Origin: Salinispora vitiensis
GTDB lineage: Bacteria > Actinomycetota > Actinomycetes > Mycobacteriales > Micromonosporaceae
Reading direction: 5' to 3'
DNA length: 64,000 nt
Assembly: GCF_000378825.1 (NCBI RefSeq)
Contig: NZ_KB900388.1
Span: 4,099,901 to 4,163,900, forward strand
In this document: piece by piece, positions 28,502 to 37,404 of the stretch
How the letters are laid out: each line of letters starts with the position of its first letter
How positions within the stretch are numbered: the first letter of the stretch is position 1
The notes under the pieces: generated by a model
The model's input: the letters and a program-made list of their open reading frames with translations, nothing else
Database searches by the model: none
What the model was told of the DNA's origin: nothing
Translations under genes and position numbers: made by a program

Positions 28502-29397
28502 CCGGCGCGGTTGTCACCTCAAGCGTGGTCTACAGCCCTGGCCCCGAATTCGACGAGCCGCAGCTGGCCGCGGTCACCCGTACGCCGGTGGTCGCGCCCG
28601 AGCAGGCGCACACCCTGCTCGGGCGCAAGGGTCTGCTCGGCAAGGACCGGGCTACCCGGTTGGCGCTGTGCGCGGTGCACCACGCACTGACGTCACCGTC
28701 CGGGCATCCCGATCGCTCGTTGCCAGAACCGGACGGCCCGGTCGCGGTGGTGGTCACGAGCCGGTACGGCGTGGCGAAGTCGGTCTGTGACGTGGTCACC
28801 GAGGTCCGGGCCGGCTCCGCTCGCGACGTCAGTCCGTTGCAGATACCGAACGTCTCGAGCAACGTCGTCGCGAGCACTATCGCCATCCGACACGGCATGA
28901 CCGGACCGAACCTCACCACGTGCGGTGGCGTGGGCAACGGGTTCGACGCGCTTCGCCTCGCGCTGCTGCTGCTGTCCTCCCGCCGGGCGGCGCGGGCGGT
29001 CCTCGTCGGCGTCGAGCCCGCGGACGAGGTGACGCGCCGCCTGCTCACGATGGAGGCTCGACCGGGCACTCCGGCCCGGGACGTCGCGGTCTGTCTCGTC
29101 CTCGATCCGGCCGACCGGTCCCAGGGCACGTACGTGTACCCGGTCGAGCGGAAGCGGGCCACGGCGGCGCTGGCCGGCTTACGGCTGGTCGCCCCGGTCG
29201 TTGCGGAGCCGGCGGTTCTCCGGTTGGAGCGCAGCGTGGGACGGGTCCACGGCACGCTCGATCTGGTGCACCTCGCCGTCGGAGCCGCGTGGGTCGACGC
29301 ATCGGCCGACCACACCGCGTATGTCTCCGGCGACTGCGGGAACGGGTGGCGCGCCAGCACGGTCCTGACCGCGTCGCCGCCGGAGCGACCCCGGTGA
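28498..29397 (+). CDS. half-length KS-like protein
   Basis: A 299-residue protein that keeps the N-terminal thiolase-like half (nucleophile region TTCGGVGNGFDAL, with a Cys at the expected place) but lacks the His-bearing C-terminal half. The region after residue 210 is short and diverged. It overlaps the upstream KS by ATGA and the downstream hydrolase by GTGA. Short KS-like proteins occur next to active KSs in aryl polyene and reducing type II systems, where they act as chain-length or scaffold partners. That role here is inferred. Confidence 0.78.
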   Translation: MTGAVVTSSVVYSPGPEFDEPQLAAVTRTPVVAPEQAHTLLGRKGLLGKDRATRLALCAVHHALTSPSGHPDRSLPEPDGPVAVVVTSRYGVAKSVCDVVTEVRAGSARDVSPLQIPNVSSNVVASTIAIRHGMTGPNLTTCGGVGNGFDALRLALLLLSSRRAARAVLVGVEPADEVTRRLLTMEARPGTPARDVAVCLVLDPADRSQGTYVYPVERKRATAALAGLRLVAPVVAEPAVLRLERSVGRVHGTLDLVHLAVGAAWVDASADHTAYVSGDCGNGWRASTVLTASPPERPR

Positions 29398-30257
29398 GCA
29401 GGTTGGGTTGGCAACCATTGACCACGGCCGGCGCTCCGATCGGACTGCAGGTGGCCGACGGTCCCGGTGCGCCTGTGGTCCTGGTGCACGGGGTGGAGGA
29501 CGGTTGGCGCAGTTGGGGCCAACTTGCCGAACTCCTCGGCGAGCGGCACCGGGTCTACGCGCTCGACCTGCCCTGGCGTGCCGGTGGGGACTACCGGTGG
29601 GCTCTTGAGGCGGACGCGGGCGCATGGTTGCGACGAGCCCTCGACCTGGTGCCCGAGCGGAATTTCCGCGCGGTGGGGCATTCGTTCGGTGCCACCGCGC
29701 TGATGCAGGTGCTCGCGGCCGGCGCACAGGCGTCCGCACGGCTGACCGCGGTGGTGCTGCTCGCACCGGCCTTCCGCGTGCCGAGGACGCCGGTGGGACC
29801 GGACGTCGAGGCTCGGGAACGGGAACGGCTCCGCGCGGTCATCGACGAGCGGATACGTCTCCGTGCGGCCGAGCGGAACCGGCAGCTCGACCGCGGGTTG
29901 CGCCGCCGGATGGTGGATCACGCCGTCGCACGAATCGGCGGGACCGGCCTGCGTACCCTCTTCGCCCATTTCGCCGCCACCGGCCACTTGGCGCTGAGCG
30001 GCGTGACGGTGCCTACCTTCGCCCTCGCCGGCACCGACGACCCGGCATTCACCGCCGACCGGGCCGAGGCGTTGGCCCTGGCCATGCCGACAGCCACGGT
30101 ACGACGGTTGTCGCAGCTCAGTCACTTCTGTCACGTGCAGCAGGCCGCCCAGGTGGCGGAGGAGATCGGCAGCTTCTTCGACGCCGTGTCCGGCTGCACC
30201 CGATCACTGTGGGCGCTGACATCCCAGGGAGGTAACTCGCGTGATCCCCGTATCTGA
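29394..30257 (+). CDS. alpha/beta hydrolase, possible editing or releasing thioesterase
   Basis: A 287-residue alpha/beta hydrolase with an HG oxyanion motif (VLVHGVEDGW), nucleophile elbow GHSFGA, Asp in GTDDPAF and His near the end (SHFCHV). It is embedded in the chain-building operon by GTGA overlap, so it likely acts on acyl-ACP or acyl-thioesters, as a proofreading or release enzyme. Specificity cannot be read from the sequence. Confidence 0.85.
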   Translation: MSRLGWQPLTTAGAPIGLQVADGPGAPVVLVHGVEDGWRSWGQLAELLGERHRVYALDLPWRAGGDYRWALEADAGAWLRRALDLVPERNFRAVGHSFGATALMQVLAAGAQASARLTAVVLLAPAFRVPRTPVGPDVEARERERLRAVIDERIRLRAAERNRQLDRGLRRRMVDHAVARIGGTGLRTLFAHFAATGHLALSGVTVPTFALAGTDDPAFTADRAEALALAMPTATVRRLSQLSHFCHVQQAAQVAEEIGSFFDAVSGCTRSLWALTSQGGNSRDPRI

Positions 30258-31191
30258 ACCGACCGAGACCGTCTACCGGGGCAGGCCTCGCTACGAGGGC
30301 GCCAATATCCGGACGTGGATCGGGTTCAAGCACTTTATCTACCTCGTGGAGGAAGCGGTCCTGGATCACTTCCGGCAGCTCGGCCTGGGCCCGCAGGCCT
30401 GCTACCACCGCTTCGGCCTGGGTCTGACCTTCGTCGAGTCATCGGTGCAGCTACCGCGCACCGTCGAGGTGGACGACGTGGCGACGCTGACGGTCCGAAA
30501 GGCGCGAGCCCGCGATGACGGCACGCTCCGGCTGGACGTACGACTCACCGTCGAGCGGCCAGGTGGGTCGGAGATCGCACTGCGCGGCTGGGTGCGGGTC
30601 GCTCTCGTCCGGGAGAAGGACGCCCCCGGCCAGGAGCCGGTACCCGCCGAGTACGAGCCTTTCGTGGTCCCCGAGATCGGAGCCCTCCCCAAGGGTGCGG
30701 ATGCTCAGCAGCAGCAGCAGCCGTCGTCGGAGCGGAACGCGTTCACCTGGTCCTGGCGGGTCCCCTACTTCTACTGCCACTTCTCCGATCGGCTCCAGCA
30801 CTCCGGCTACGTACGGATGATGGAGGAGGCCGTCGATCGTTTCCTCGCGGACCGTGGCCTCTCGGTGCGGACCCTGCTCGACGAGCGGGGCTGGATCCCG
30901 GTGGTGTCACGGGCCCGGATCCGCCTCCTTGCCGATGTGCACATGGAGGAGACGGTCCAGACCGTCATGGTTGTCGATGAAATCATCAAGAATGCGATGT
31001 TCTCCGCACGGATTGATTGCTACGTCCGTCGTGCCGACAGGTTGGTGCACACGGCGACCGGCCGGATCCTGCACGGATACGCAGTCAGCCGCGGCCCCGA
31101 CGCCGGCCAACTAGCCATTCTCGATGCGGCCACCCGCTCGGCGCTGATGGGTGACGGCCCGTCCGAGAGCCTGGACGGGGACAAGGCATGA
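30241..31191 (+). CDS. double hot-dog protein (acyl-ACP thioesterase or dehydratase-like)
   Basis: A 316-residue protein with two tandem 4HBT-like hot-dog halves: one near residues 15-135 (GFKHFIYLVEEAVLDHF helix) and a second near 170-300 (SDRLQHSGYVRMMEEAVDRF helix). The halves are joined by a Gln-rich linker (QQQQQ). Tandem hot-dogs of this length occur in acyl-ACP thioesterases and related enzymes. The first half has no clear Asp/Asn nucleophile, so the second may be the active one. It starts at GTG 30241 inside the hydrolase end. It could release the chain or transfer it. Confidence 0.75.
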   Translation: MIPVSEPTETVYRGRPRYEGANIRTWIGFKHFIYLVEEAVLDHFRQLGLGPQACYHRFGLGLTFVESSVQLPRTVEVDDVATLTVRKARARDDGTLRLDVRLTVERPGGSEIALRGWVRVALVREKDAPGQEPVPAEYEPFVVPEIGALPKGADAQQQQQPSSERNAFTWSWRVPYFYCHFSDRLQHSGYVRMMEEAVDRFLADRGLSVRTLLDERGWIPVVSRARIRLLADVHMEETVQTVMVVDEIIKNAMFSARIDCYVRRADRLVHTATGRILHGYAVSRGPDAGQLAILDAATRSALMGDGPSESLDGDKA

Positions 31192-31946
31192 GACAGCGCC
31201 CACGGCTCTACTTCGCCTTCCGAAGCCCCTACAGCTGGATGGCGCTGCGCCGGCTCGAGGAGCGTCTACCGGAGGCGCGCGACCTCATCGAGTACCGGCC
31301 GTACTGGGAACCTGACCGCCGCACCATGGATGAGTTGACCTTGACCGGGGCAGAGTTCCACTACACCCCGATGAGCAAGGCCAAGCATCTCTACCTGTTG
31401 GCGGACATCAAGCGGCTGGCCCACCGGCTGGGCTACTCGATGGCCTGGCCCATCGACATCGACCCGCAGTGGGATCTGCCGCACCTGGCCTGGCTGTATG
31501 CTCGCCGGCTCGGTGCCGATCGGGAGTTCTACGCCGCCGTGACGGCCGCCCGCTGGGAGCGTGGCGAGAACATCTGTGACCCCGACGTGCTCGGTCGGGC
31601 GGCGACGTCGGCGGGGCTCGACGCCACCCGAACCCTCGCCGCTGCCGACGATCCTGAGGTGCGAACGGAGGGCGTCCGGATCCTCAACGAGGCGTATCAC
31701 GAGGACATCTTCGGCATCCCCTACTTCAAGCTTGGGTTCCAACGGTTCTGGGGGCTGGATCGGCTCGACCATTTCATCGAGGCGTTGCATGCCTGGTCGG
31801 CGCGTACCAACCAGGACCCCTCGGGCGGCTCCGCGACCCCGAGCCGCCCGGAACCACGCCCGACCGACACCCGGCTGACCGGGATTCCCTCCGCCGTACT
31901 CGGAGCAGGAGGCTACGACCGTGACTCGGCCGGCGGATGTGGGTGA
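31188..31946 (+). CDS. DsbA/HCCA-isomerase-like thioredoxin-fold protein
   Basis: A 252-residue protein starting with LYFAFRSPYSWMALRRLEER, the 2-hydroxychromene-2-carboxylate isomerase signature in which Ser replaces the CxxC cysteines. The late segment GIPYFKLGFQRFWGLDRLDHF matches the family (GVPxF... WGxDR). Members include isomerases that shift cis/trans geometry. In a reducing polyketide operon it could isomerise a double bond of the ACP-bound chain; that is inference. ATG 31188 overlaps the upstream stop (ATGA). Its 3' end overlaps the convergent regulator by 34 bp. Confidence 0.82.
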   Translation: MRQRPRLYFAFRSPYSWMALRRLEERLPEARDLIEYRPYWEPDRRTMDELTLTGAEFHYTPMSKAKHLYLLADIKRLAHRLGYSMAWPIDIDPQWDLPHLAWLYARRLGADREFYAAVTAARWERGENICDPDVLGRAATSAGLDATRTLAAADDPEVRTEGVRILNEAYHEDIFGIPYFKLGFQRFWGLDRLDHFIEALHAWSARTNQDPSGGSATPSRPEPRPTDTRLTGIPSAVLGAGGYDRDSAGGCG

Positions 31947-33592
31947 TTCACGGCGGGTTGGCGGGCCACCCATCGCGCGACCTGCACCCGTGAGGTGAAC
32001 TGCAGCTTCCGCAACAGGTGACGAACGTGGTTGACCGCGGTCCATTCGGCAATACCCAGTCGGCGGGCGATCTCGCGGTTGGTCAAGCCTTGGCTGACCA
32101 GTTCGGCGACCTCGCGCTGGCGGGCGGTGAGCGCCGTGCCAGTCGGCTCCCGCCCGTCGCCGGGATCTGGGGCAGCCGGAACCGACCGGTGGCCGGCCAG
32201 ACCCTGGGTGCAGTCGCCACGAGCGACGAAATGAGGTACCAGCGAAGCCGCGTTGCGAAGGGCGTCCTCCGCTCGTCCCGTTCGTCGGAGATAGGCGAAC
32301 CCCGCGGACAGGTCCTCCTGCTCGGCAGGCGAACCCGCTGGCCCACCAAGCGGTTCGAGGTGCCCGCCGGCCCTCTTCGTCACGTCGGCGACCAGCCGAT
32401 CGACGTACAGTCGGGTGGTCTGTTCGCGGTCGGCGGCGGGCAGTCCACGAACGAACGTCCGGGTTGTGTGCAGCAGCCGGAGCCGCAGGTCGTCGCCGGC
32501 GCTCTCGCACACCTCCACCAGGTTCCTGTCCACCAGCACCTCGAGCAGATGCTGGGCGTGCCCGGTCGGGGCGTCGGCCACCGCCTCGACATCCTGCAGG
32601 CGGAACTCCCCGTTGACGACGGCCAGCCTGGTCAGGAGTGCCCGCGCCTCCGGAGGTAGCTCGGCGACATGGTCAGCCAGCGCGGCGGGAAGGCTGGCCG
32701 AGTGGACCGGCGAGGCGTTGGCCGCGCCGTCCAGGATCTCGATGCTCTCCTGAAGCCGGCTCAGCAGAGTCTGCGGCTGAACCACCTTGAGCTGGGCCGC
32801 GGCCTGCTCGATCGCCAGGGGCAGGCCGTCGAGTTGGGCGCACAGCTCGGCAACGATGCCGCGGTTGCTGTCGGTGAGCCGGAAGAACGGCCGGACGTTT
32901 GCCAGTCGTTGGATGAAGAGGGCGACCGACGGCAGCTCGAGCAGCTCCGACGCGGTCTGGTCCGAGGCGACGTCCGGAACTGGTAGCGGTCGTACCGCCA
33001 GTAGCTGCTCGCCATAGATGTGCAGGGGTTCCCTGCTGGTGACGACCACCCGGGCTCGGGGGGAACTGGCCAGCACTGTCGTTGCGAGCTCGGCGATCTC
33101 TGCGCGCAGCTGGTCACACCGATCCAGCACGAGCAGCAGCTCCGTCTGCGGGAAGGCAGCACCGAGGCCGCCCAGGGTGGGCGGGGTGGCGGTGGAGATC
33201 CCGAGGTGCTCGATGACCGCGGCGGCTAGGCCGGTCCGGTCGACGACCGTGGCGAGGTCCACCACGTACACCGACAGGCCGTCCTCTTCGGCGAGCGCCG
33301 CCGCCATCGCGATCGTGAGGCGACTCTTCCCGACGCCGACCGGGCCGGTGATGGTGATCAGCCTTTCGGCGGCGCCGAGTGTGCGCCGGCATGCCTCAGC
33401 CAGGTCGTCGTCGCGCCCGACCATCGGCCTCAGCGCGCGAAGACTCGTTAGTCCATCGCAATGCGGCGACGGATTTCTGCTGGTTCGCACAGCTGTCAGG
33501 GCTCGACTCTGGATCATGGCTCCCCCGAGATGCCGTCCGGTCGCAAGGTTCCGCGCCTGCCGCCGATCAGCCTCGACCGAGGATCGTGTCAT
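31913..33592 (-). CDS. LuxR-family regulator with NB-ARC/AAA ATPase domain
   Basis: A 559-residue regulator. Walker A GPVGVGKSRL lies near residue 85, followed by ATPase segments (LLLVLDRCDQL and VVVTSREPL). The middle is winged-helix-like, and the C-terminal LuxR HTH has LTARQREVAELVSQGLTNREIARRLG. This layout is that of pathway-specific activators in actinobacterial clusters. ATG 33592 and ATG 33517 are both possible starts; the upstream one sits inside a TGTCATG-type motif. It is divergent from the CPBP gene and may activate the island. Confidence 0.88.
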   Translation of the reverse strand: MTRSSVEADRRQARNLATGRHLGGAMIQSRALTAVRTSRNPSPHCDGLTSLRALRPMVGRDDDLAEACRRTLGAAERLITITGPVGVGKSRLTIAMAAALAEEDGLSVYVVDLATVVDRTGLAAAVIEHLGISTATPPTLGGLGAAFPQTELLLVLDRCDQLRAEIAELATTVLASSPRARVVVTSREPLHIYGEQLLAVRPLPVPDVASDQTASELLELPSVALFIQRLANVRPFFRLTDSNRGIVAELCAQLDGLPLAIEQAAAQLKVVQPQTLLSRLQESIEILDGAANASPVHSASLPAALADHVAELPPEARALLTRLAVVNGEFRLQDVEAVADAPTGHAQHLLEVLVDRNLVEVCESAGDDLRLRLLHTTRTFVRGLPAADREQTTRLYVDRLVADVTKRAGGHLEPLGGPAGSPAEQEDLSAGFAYLRRTGRAEDALRNAASLVPHFVARGDCTQGLAGHRSVPAAPDPGDGREPTGTALTARQREVAELVSQGLTNREIARRLGIAEWTAVNHVRHLLRKLQFTSRVQVARWVARQPAVNHPHPPAESRS

Positions 33593-33689
33593 GTTCGGTC
33601 ATGTCCAGGCAGGAGGCTTGACGAAACTCCACTACACACACCCGGGTGCGTCAACCCCTCGAACAGGCCAAATGGCTACCACAAGAGGG

Positions 33690-33720
33690 CTTGACTGTGT
33701 TGACTATAGTGTCATGACAT
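33690..33720 (+). promoter_or_regulatory. CTTGAC/TGTCATGACA motif and putative leaderless promoter of the CPBP gene
   Basis: CTTGACT at 33690-33696 is followed by TTGACTATAG and the perfect palindrome TGTCATGACA (33710-33719). TATAGT at 33705-33710 could be a -10 element. The CPBP ATG at 33719 would lie near the transcript start, with no ribosome site, so the message may be leaderless. The motif recurs before other operons of the island. Confidence 0.55.
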
Positions 33721-34690
33721 GACCTCCGCTCTAGTCAGGTCGTGGCGCGCGGCAACCGTCATCAGCATCGGTGCGGCCCGAGAGTCGGCCACCTCGCCAG
33801 CCGGCCGGGTGGTGTTCGTCGGCAGCGCCTGCATCCTGACCGCGGCACCGGTCCTGCTGATCCTCCTCGGCGCGGCCGAGGCCCCGACGTCCCCCGACTC
33901 CACCGCCACCCAGTCGCTCTGGAGTGCCCTCGCGCCGTCACTGGTGGCGGCCGCACTGCTGCTCCTGATCTCACGGAACGCGCAACCGCTGTCACCGGGG
34001 TACGGGGGCGGCAGAGAAGCCCTTGTCGGGCAGTGCGCCGCTCTCTGCGTTCTGGCACTTCTCACGCCGGGCCTGATGACCCTGGCCGTCGCCAGCGGCA
34101 TGCCCGCCTATCCCCTCTATCACCTGGTGAAGCTGGCACTCCTGCTGCTGGCGGCGGTGCTCGTGGTCGGCGGGGCGCTGGGCCATCGATTCGCCGAACT
34201 CGTTCCAGTTGGCTCGGTCGAACGGCTGTGGCGGCCGGTAGGGCGGGCGCGCTGGCTGATGCCGCTGCCAGCCGTCGTCATCTTCACCTACCTGGCGGCA
34301 CTCAGCCCGCTGGCGCCCCGTTGGCAGGTGCCGTCGGATGTCGGAGCCGCCTTCATCGTCGTGGCGGCGGGCCTGACCTTCGTCACGGCCAATCTTCTCG
34401 AGGAGTTCTTCTACCGGGTGCTGCTGCAGACCCGGCTGGAGCAACTCCTGGGCGCCTGGCCCGGCGTTCTGGCCGGCGCCGTCCTCTTCACGCTGTCGCA
34501 CGTGCCGGTCCAACTCTCCGGTGACCCCGCTCTCGCACTCCCGGAGGCAGTCGCCTATCACGGAGCCTTCGGGCTGTTCACCGGCCTGCTCTGGATGCGC
34601 TATCGCAACTTCTGGCTGCTGCTCGTCGTGCACACGGCGGTCAACACGTTGCCGCTGGTGGTGGCGGGCCTGGGCGAACTGAGGGTCTGA
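33719..34690 (+). CDS. CPBP-family intramembrane metalloprotease
   Basis: A 323-residue membrane protein with about eight helices and the CPBP (Abi/CAAX-like) motifs: EEFFYR (Glu-Glu-x-x-x-Arg), His in LFTLSHVP and the late HTAVNTL. CPBP proteases act in peptide maturation, immunity or regulation, and some are found in bacteriocin clusters. Here it could protect against the lipopeptide or help trim the leader; neither is proven. The start ATG 33719 has no Shine-Dalgarno sequence. Confidence 0.88.
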   Translation: MTSALVRSWRAATVISIGAARESATSPAGRVVFVGSACILTAAPVLLILLGAAEAPTSPDSTATQSLWSALAPSLVAAALLLLISRNAQPLSPGYGGGREALVGQCAALCVLALLTPGLMTLAVASGMPAYPLYHLVKLALLLLAAVLVVGGALGHRFAELVPVGSVERLWRPVGRARWLMPLPAVVIFTYLAALSPLAPRWQVPSDVGAAFIVVAAGLTFVTANLLEEFFYRVLLQTRLEQLLGAWPGVLAGAVLFTLSHVPVQLSGDPALALPEAVAYHGAFGLFTGLLWMRYRNFWLLLVVHTAVNTLPLVVAGLGELRV

Positions 34691-34791
34691 CGCGGCAGCA
34701 AGGTCCGTACATCGCGACCTCTTGGCGGCGACCGATCATGACAGGACTGTGACGGTTGCGAGGTCTCATCGATCAAGGAACGAGGTCCTCG

Positions 34792-35760
34792 ATGCTCATC
34801 ACGCTCATGACACTCCTGGGAGCGGCTCTGGCCGGGCTCATCCTGGTGTGGCTCCTCGCGGAGCGCGCCGACCGGCGTCTCGCCCGACGGATCCACGGGC
34901 AGGTGCTGACCGCCGGGCGCTCGGGGATCGGTGCGCGCACGGTGCTCAGTGGCCGGGACATGCTCAAGGCGGCGAAGGTGATCGAGAAGTCCCTGCCGCT
35001 GCTGCGGGTGGCCGGGTACGGTCGTCGCTCGATACGTGCGATCTATCCGATCCTGCTGATCGTCGAGGGCCTCGTGTACCGCGGTGACCACGACTACGAA
35101 GACTGGCAACGCGGTGGTACGGCCGAGGGAGGCTGGCATCGAGACCTGGCCGACTACCTCAGCTCGATCGGCGCGGACGATGCCGGCATCCGGTCGGCCA
35201 TCGACGATCTGCGCCGCTACTTCAAGTTGGAGAGCGCGATGGTCACATCGCCCACCCCTCCGACTGAGCGGATGATGACCGAGCTCGCCCGGCTGCGCTC
35301 CTCCGACGTCGTCCTGATGGTGCGTATCGCCTTCCTCTTCCGGGCGACACGGGTGGACGAGGGCTTTCTCCGCCTGGTCCGTCCGTGGCTGGCGATCGAG
35401 GAGATCCGCGAGGACCTCACCTCGTACGACGATGACGTGGCCGCCGGCGCGTTCAACACCCTGGACATGTACATCCGGATGTACGGCGATCCGGGAGCAA
35501 AGCGACTGCAGGCGCTGTGTGCTCGTCTGCTTCGCACGTCGATCTCCGAGATGGGCCGAGCCTCATCGAGGAGCCTGGCCCGCTTCTGGGACGCGTTCGC
35601 CGGCCGCACCGGAGGCGTACCGGTCGTGGCACCGACCCTGTCCCTCCTCCTGCCACGGGCCGGTCACCGGCTGATCGCCGTCGCGATCACGCGCATAGTT
35701 GGTGGGGCGCTGGGCAGCGTCGCCAGGCCCCCGGCCGAGCGCGCCGTCGTCCAGGACTGA
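34792..35760 (+). CDS. membrane-anchored protein of unknown function
   Basis: A 322-residue protein. One N-terminal transmembrane helix (LMTLLGAALAGLILVWLLA) is followed by a basic linker and a mostly helical soluble domain with no motif I recognise. Notable segments are RAIYPILLIVEGLVYRGDHDYEDW and SSDVVLMVRIAFLFRATR. ATG 34792 follows GGAACGAGG; an in-frame TTG at 34756 is possible. It lies 101 bp after the CPBP gene in the same direction, so the two may share a promoter. Confidence 0.65.
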   Translation: MLITLMTLLGAALAGLILVWLLAERADRRLARRIHGQVLTAGRSGIGARTVLSGRDMLKAAKVIEKSLPLLRVAGYGRRSIRAIYPILLIVEGLVYRGDHDYEDWQRGGTAEGGWHRDLADYLSSIGADDAGIRSAIDDLRRYFKLESAMVTSPTPPTERMMTELARLRSSDVVLMVRIAFLFRATRVDEGFLRLVRPWLAIEEIREDLTSYDDDVAAGAFNTLDMYIRMYGDPGAKRLQALCARLLRTSISEMGRASSRSLARFWDAFAGRTGGVPVVAPTLSLLLPRAGHRLIAVAITRIVGGALGSVARPPAERAVVQD

Positions 35761-35929
35761 TCGGCCGGTCGGGGCACCCGACGGTGAAGAGTTGCTGATG
35801 ACCGGGGTCGGCGACCTCACCCATCCTGTCGTCGGTAGCTGGTCGAGCTGGGCGCGAGGATCGTCCTCGACCAGGAGCGTCACGCACCATGTATGGCGCC
35901 GGTGCGGGAGATCGCCGCCCAGCCCGATC

Positions 35930-37138
35930 TCAGGACAGACTGATCGGCAGTTGGGTGAAGCCGCGTAGCGACTTCCGCCGACGCACGCCGGGCGCGTGCC
36001 CGGTGATGGCCGGGAATCGATCGAGCAGCCGAGGAAACGCGATCTCCGCTTCCATCCGCGCCAGTGCGGCGCCGAGGCAGTAGTGCGCCCCCACCCCGAA
36101 CACCATCGAGCCACCATCGGCACGGTCAGGATCGAACTCGTCTGGATCGGCGAAGCGGTCCGGGTCCCGGTTGGCCGAGCCGATGAGCACGATGATCTGC
36201 GTTCCCGCGTCTATGTTCAGCCCGCCCAGCGTCGTCGCCTGCGCGGTGTACCTGGTCGCGATCTGGATCGGCGGGTCAAACCGCAACATCTCTTCGACGA
36301 AGGCGGACGCCTGCGTCGGATTCTGGCGCAGCCGCTCCTTCAGGGCCGGCCTCTCGAGCAGAGCGGCGAGCCCGTTGCCCAGTAGGTTGCTCGTGGTCTC
36401 GTAGCCGGCCGCGTAGAGCAGGACTAGGTTGGCCAGTAGTTCGTCATGGCTGAGCCGATCGTCGCCCGAATCCGAGACCGAGACGAGCTCGGAGACCATG
36501 TCGTTCCGTGGATTGCGGCGACGCTCATCGGCCAGCTCACCGAGGCGTGCCCACAGCTCCTTGACCGCCTGGTCCGCCTCGGCCAGCGACGGACCCCTCA
36601 TGGACTCCTCTATCGCGTCGGTGAACGCCTCGACCCTGGGCGCGAACCAGATCCGATCCGCCGGCGGGATTCCGAGCAGCTCACCGATCACCGTCACCGG
36701 TAGCGGCAGAGCGAAGTCAGCCATGAAGTCCGCCGTGCCACCCTCCCTCGCCGCCATTTGGTCGAGCAGGTCGTCGATGAGCTGCTCGACCGCCGGGCGC
36801 AACTCGGCCACCCGCCGTGGCGTGAAGGCGCGGCTGACCAGCCGCCGGAGCCGGGCGTGATCGGGCGGGTTGTGGTTGACCATCTCAAGCATGAGCGACC
36901 GGAATGACGGGTGCTCGGTCCATCCCGGATGGCTCTGGCCGATCCACGCCGCGTCCTCCATCAGGAACCTCGGGTCGCGGATGACCCGCTCGGCCTCGGC
37001 GTAGCGGCTCACGAGCACGATGTTGTCCGGCAGCGGGCAGACCGGCGCCGCACGGCGCAGGGCCTCGTAGTGGGGGTACGGTTCGGCGCATCCGGCCGGG
37101 CCGAACAAGGCCTGTACCGCTCGTCCGACCTCCCTCAT
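35930..37138 (-). CDS. cytochrome P450 monooxygenase
   Basis: A 402-residue class I bacterial P450. It has the I-helix AAGYETTSN, K-helix Glu-x-x-Arg in EEMLRF, and heme loop FGVGAHYCLG with Cys near residue 353. It lies 13 bp after an ACP gene and a diiron oxygenase on the same strand, which suggests hydroxylation or desaturation of an ACP-tethered acyl chain. The partner ferredoxin is not in the window. Substrate is inferred from context. Confidence 0.94.
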   Translation of the reverse strand: MREVGRAVQALFGPAGCAEPYPHYEALRRAAPVCPLPDNIVLVSRYAEAERVIRDPRFLMEDAAWIGQSHPGWTEHPSFRSLMLEMVNHNPPDHARLRRLVSRAFTPRRVAELRPAVEQLIDDLLDQMAAREGGTADFMADFALPLPVTVIGELLGIPPADRIWFAPRVEAFTDAIEESMRGPSLAEADQAVKELWARLGELADERRRNPRNDMVSELVSVSDSGDDRLSHDELLANLVLLYAAGYETTSNLLGNGLAALLERPALKERLRQNPTQASAFVEEMLRFDPPIQIATRYTAQATTLGGLNIDAGTQIIVLIGSANRDPDRFADPDEFDPDRADGGSMVFGVGAHYCLGAALARMEAEIAFPRLLDRFPAITGHAPGVRRRKSLRGFTQLPISLS

Positions 37139-37151
37139 GACAGACTGCCGG

Positions 37152-37394
37152 TCACTTCGAGCTCTTCTCGATCCAGGTCATGGCGTCACCGATAGTGACG
37201 AGATTGGCGACTTCATCATCCGGGATCCTGACGCCCAGCCGCTCATCGAGCGCCACCAACACCTCCACCATGGAGAGCGAGTCGACGTCGAGGTCGTCGA
37301 TGAACGACTTGTCCTCGGTGACCTCCGCCGCGTCCAGACCGACCACTTCTTCCAGAATCTCCGCCAGGGCAGCGCGGATCTCGTCACGGTTCAT
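37152..37394 (-). CDS. acyl carrier protein 2
   Basis: An 80-residue ACP with the attachment motif DVDSLSMVEVL. It is distinct from ACP 1 in sequence and sits between the diiron oxygenase (10 bp upstream) and the P450 (13 bp downstream). A dedicated ACP coupled to two oxidative enzymes fits a scheme in which a substrate is held as a thioester while being oxidised. ATG 37394 follows GAGGAGAC on the coding strand. Confidence 0.93.
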   Translation of the reverse strand: MNRDEIRAALAEILEEVVGLDAAEVTEDKSFIDDLDVDSLSMVEVLVALDERLGVRIPDDEVANLVTIGDAMTWIEKSSK

Positions 37395-37404
37395 GTTTGT
37401 CTCC

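Noticed and set aside
28530..30134. 534-codon minus-strand frame opposite the half KS and hydrolase
   Set aside because: Antisense to two tightly overlapping, motif-bearing genes; composition is that of a shadow frame.
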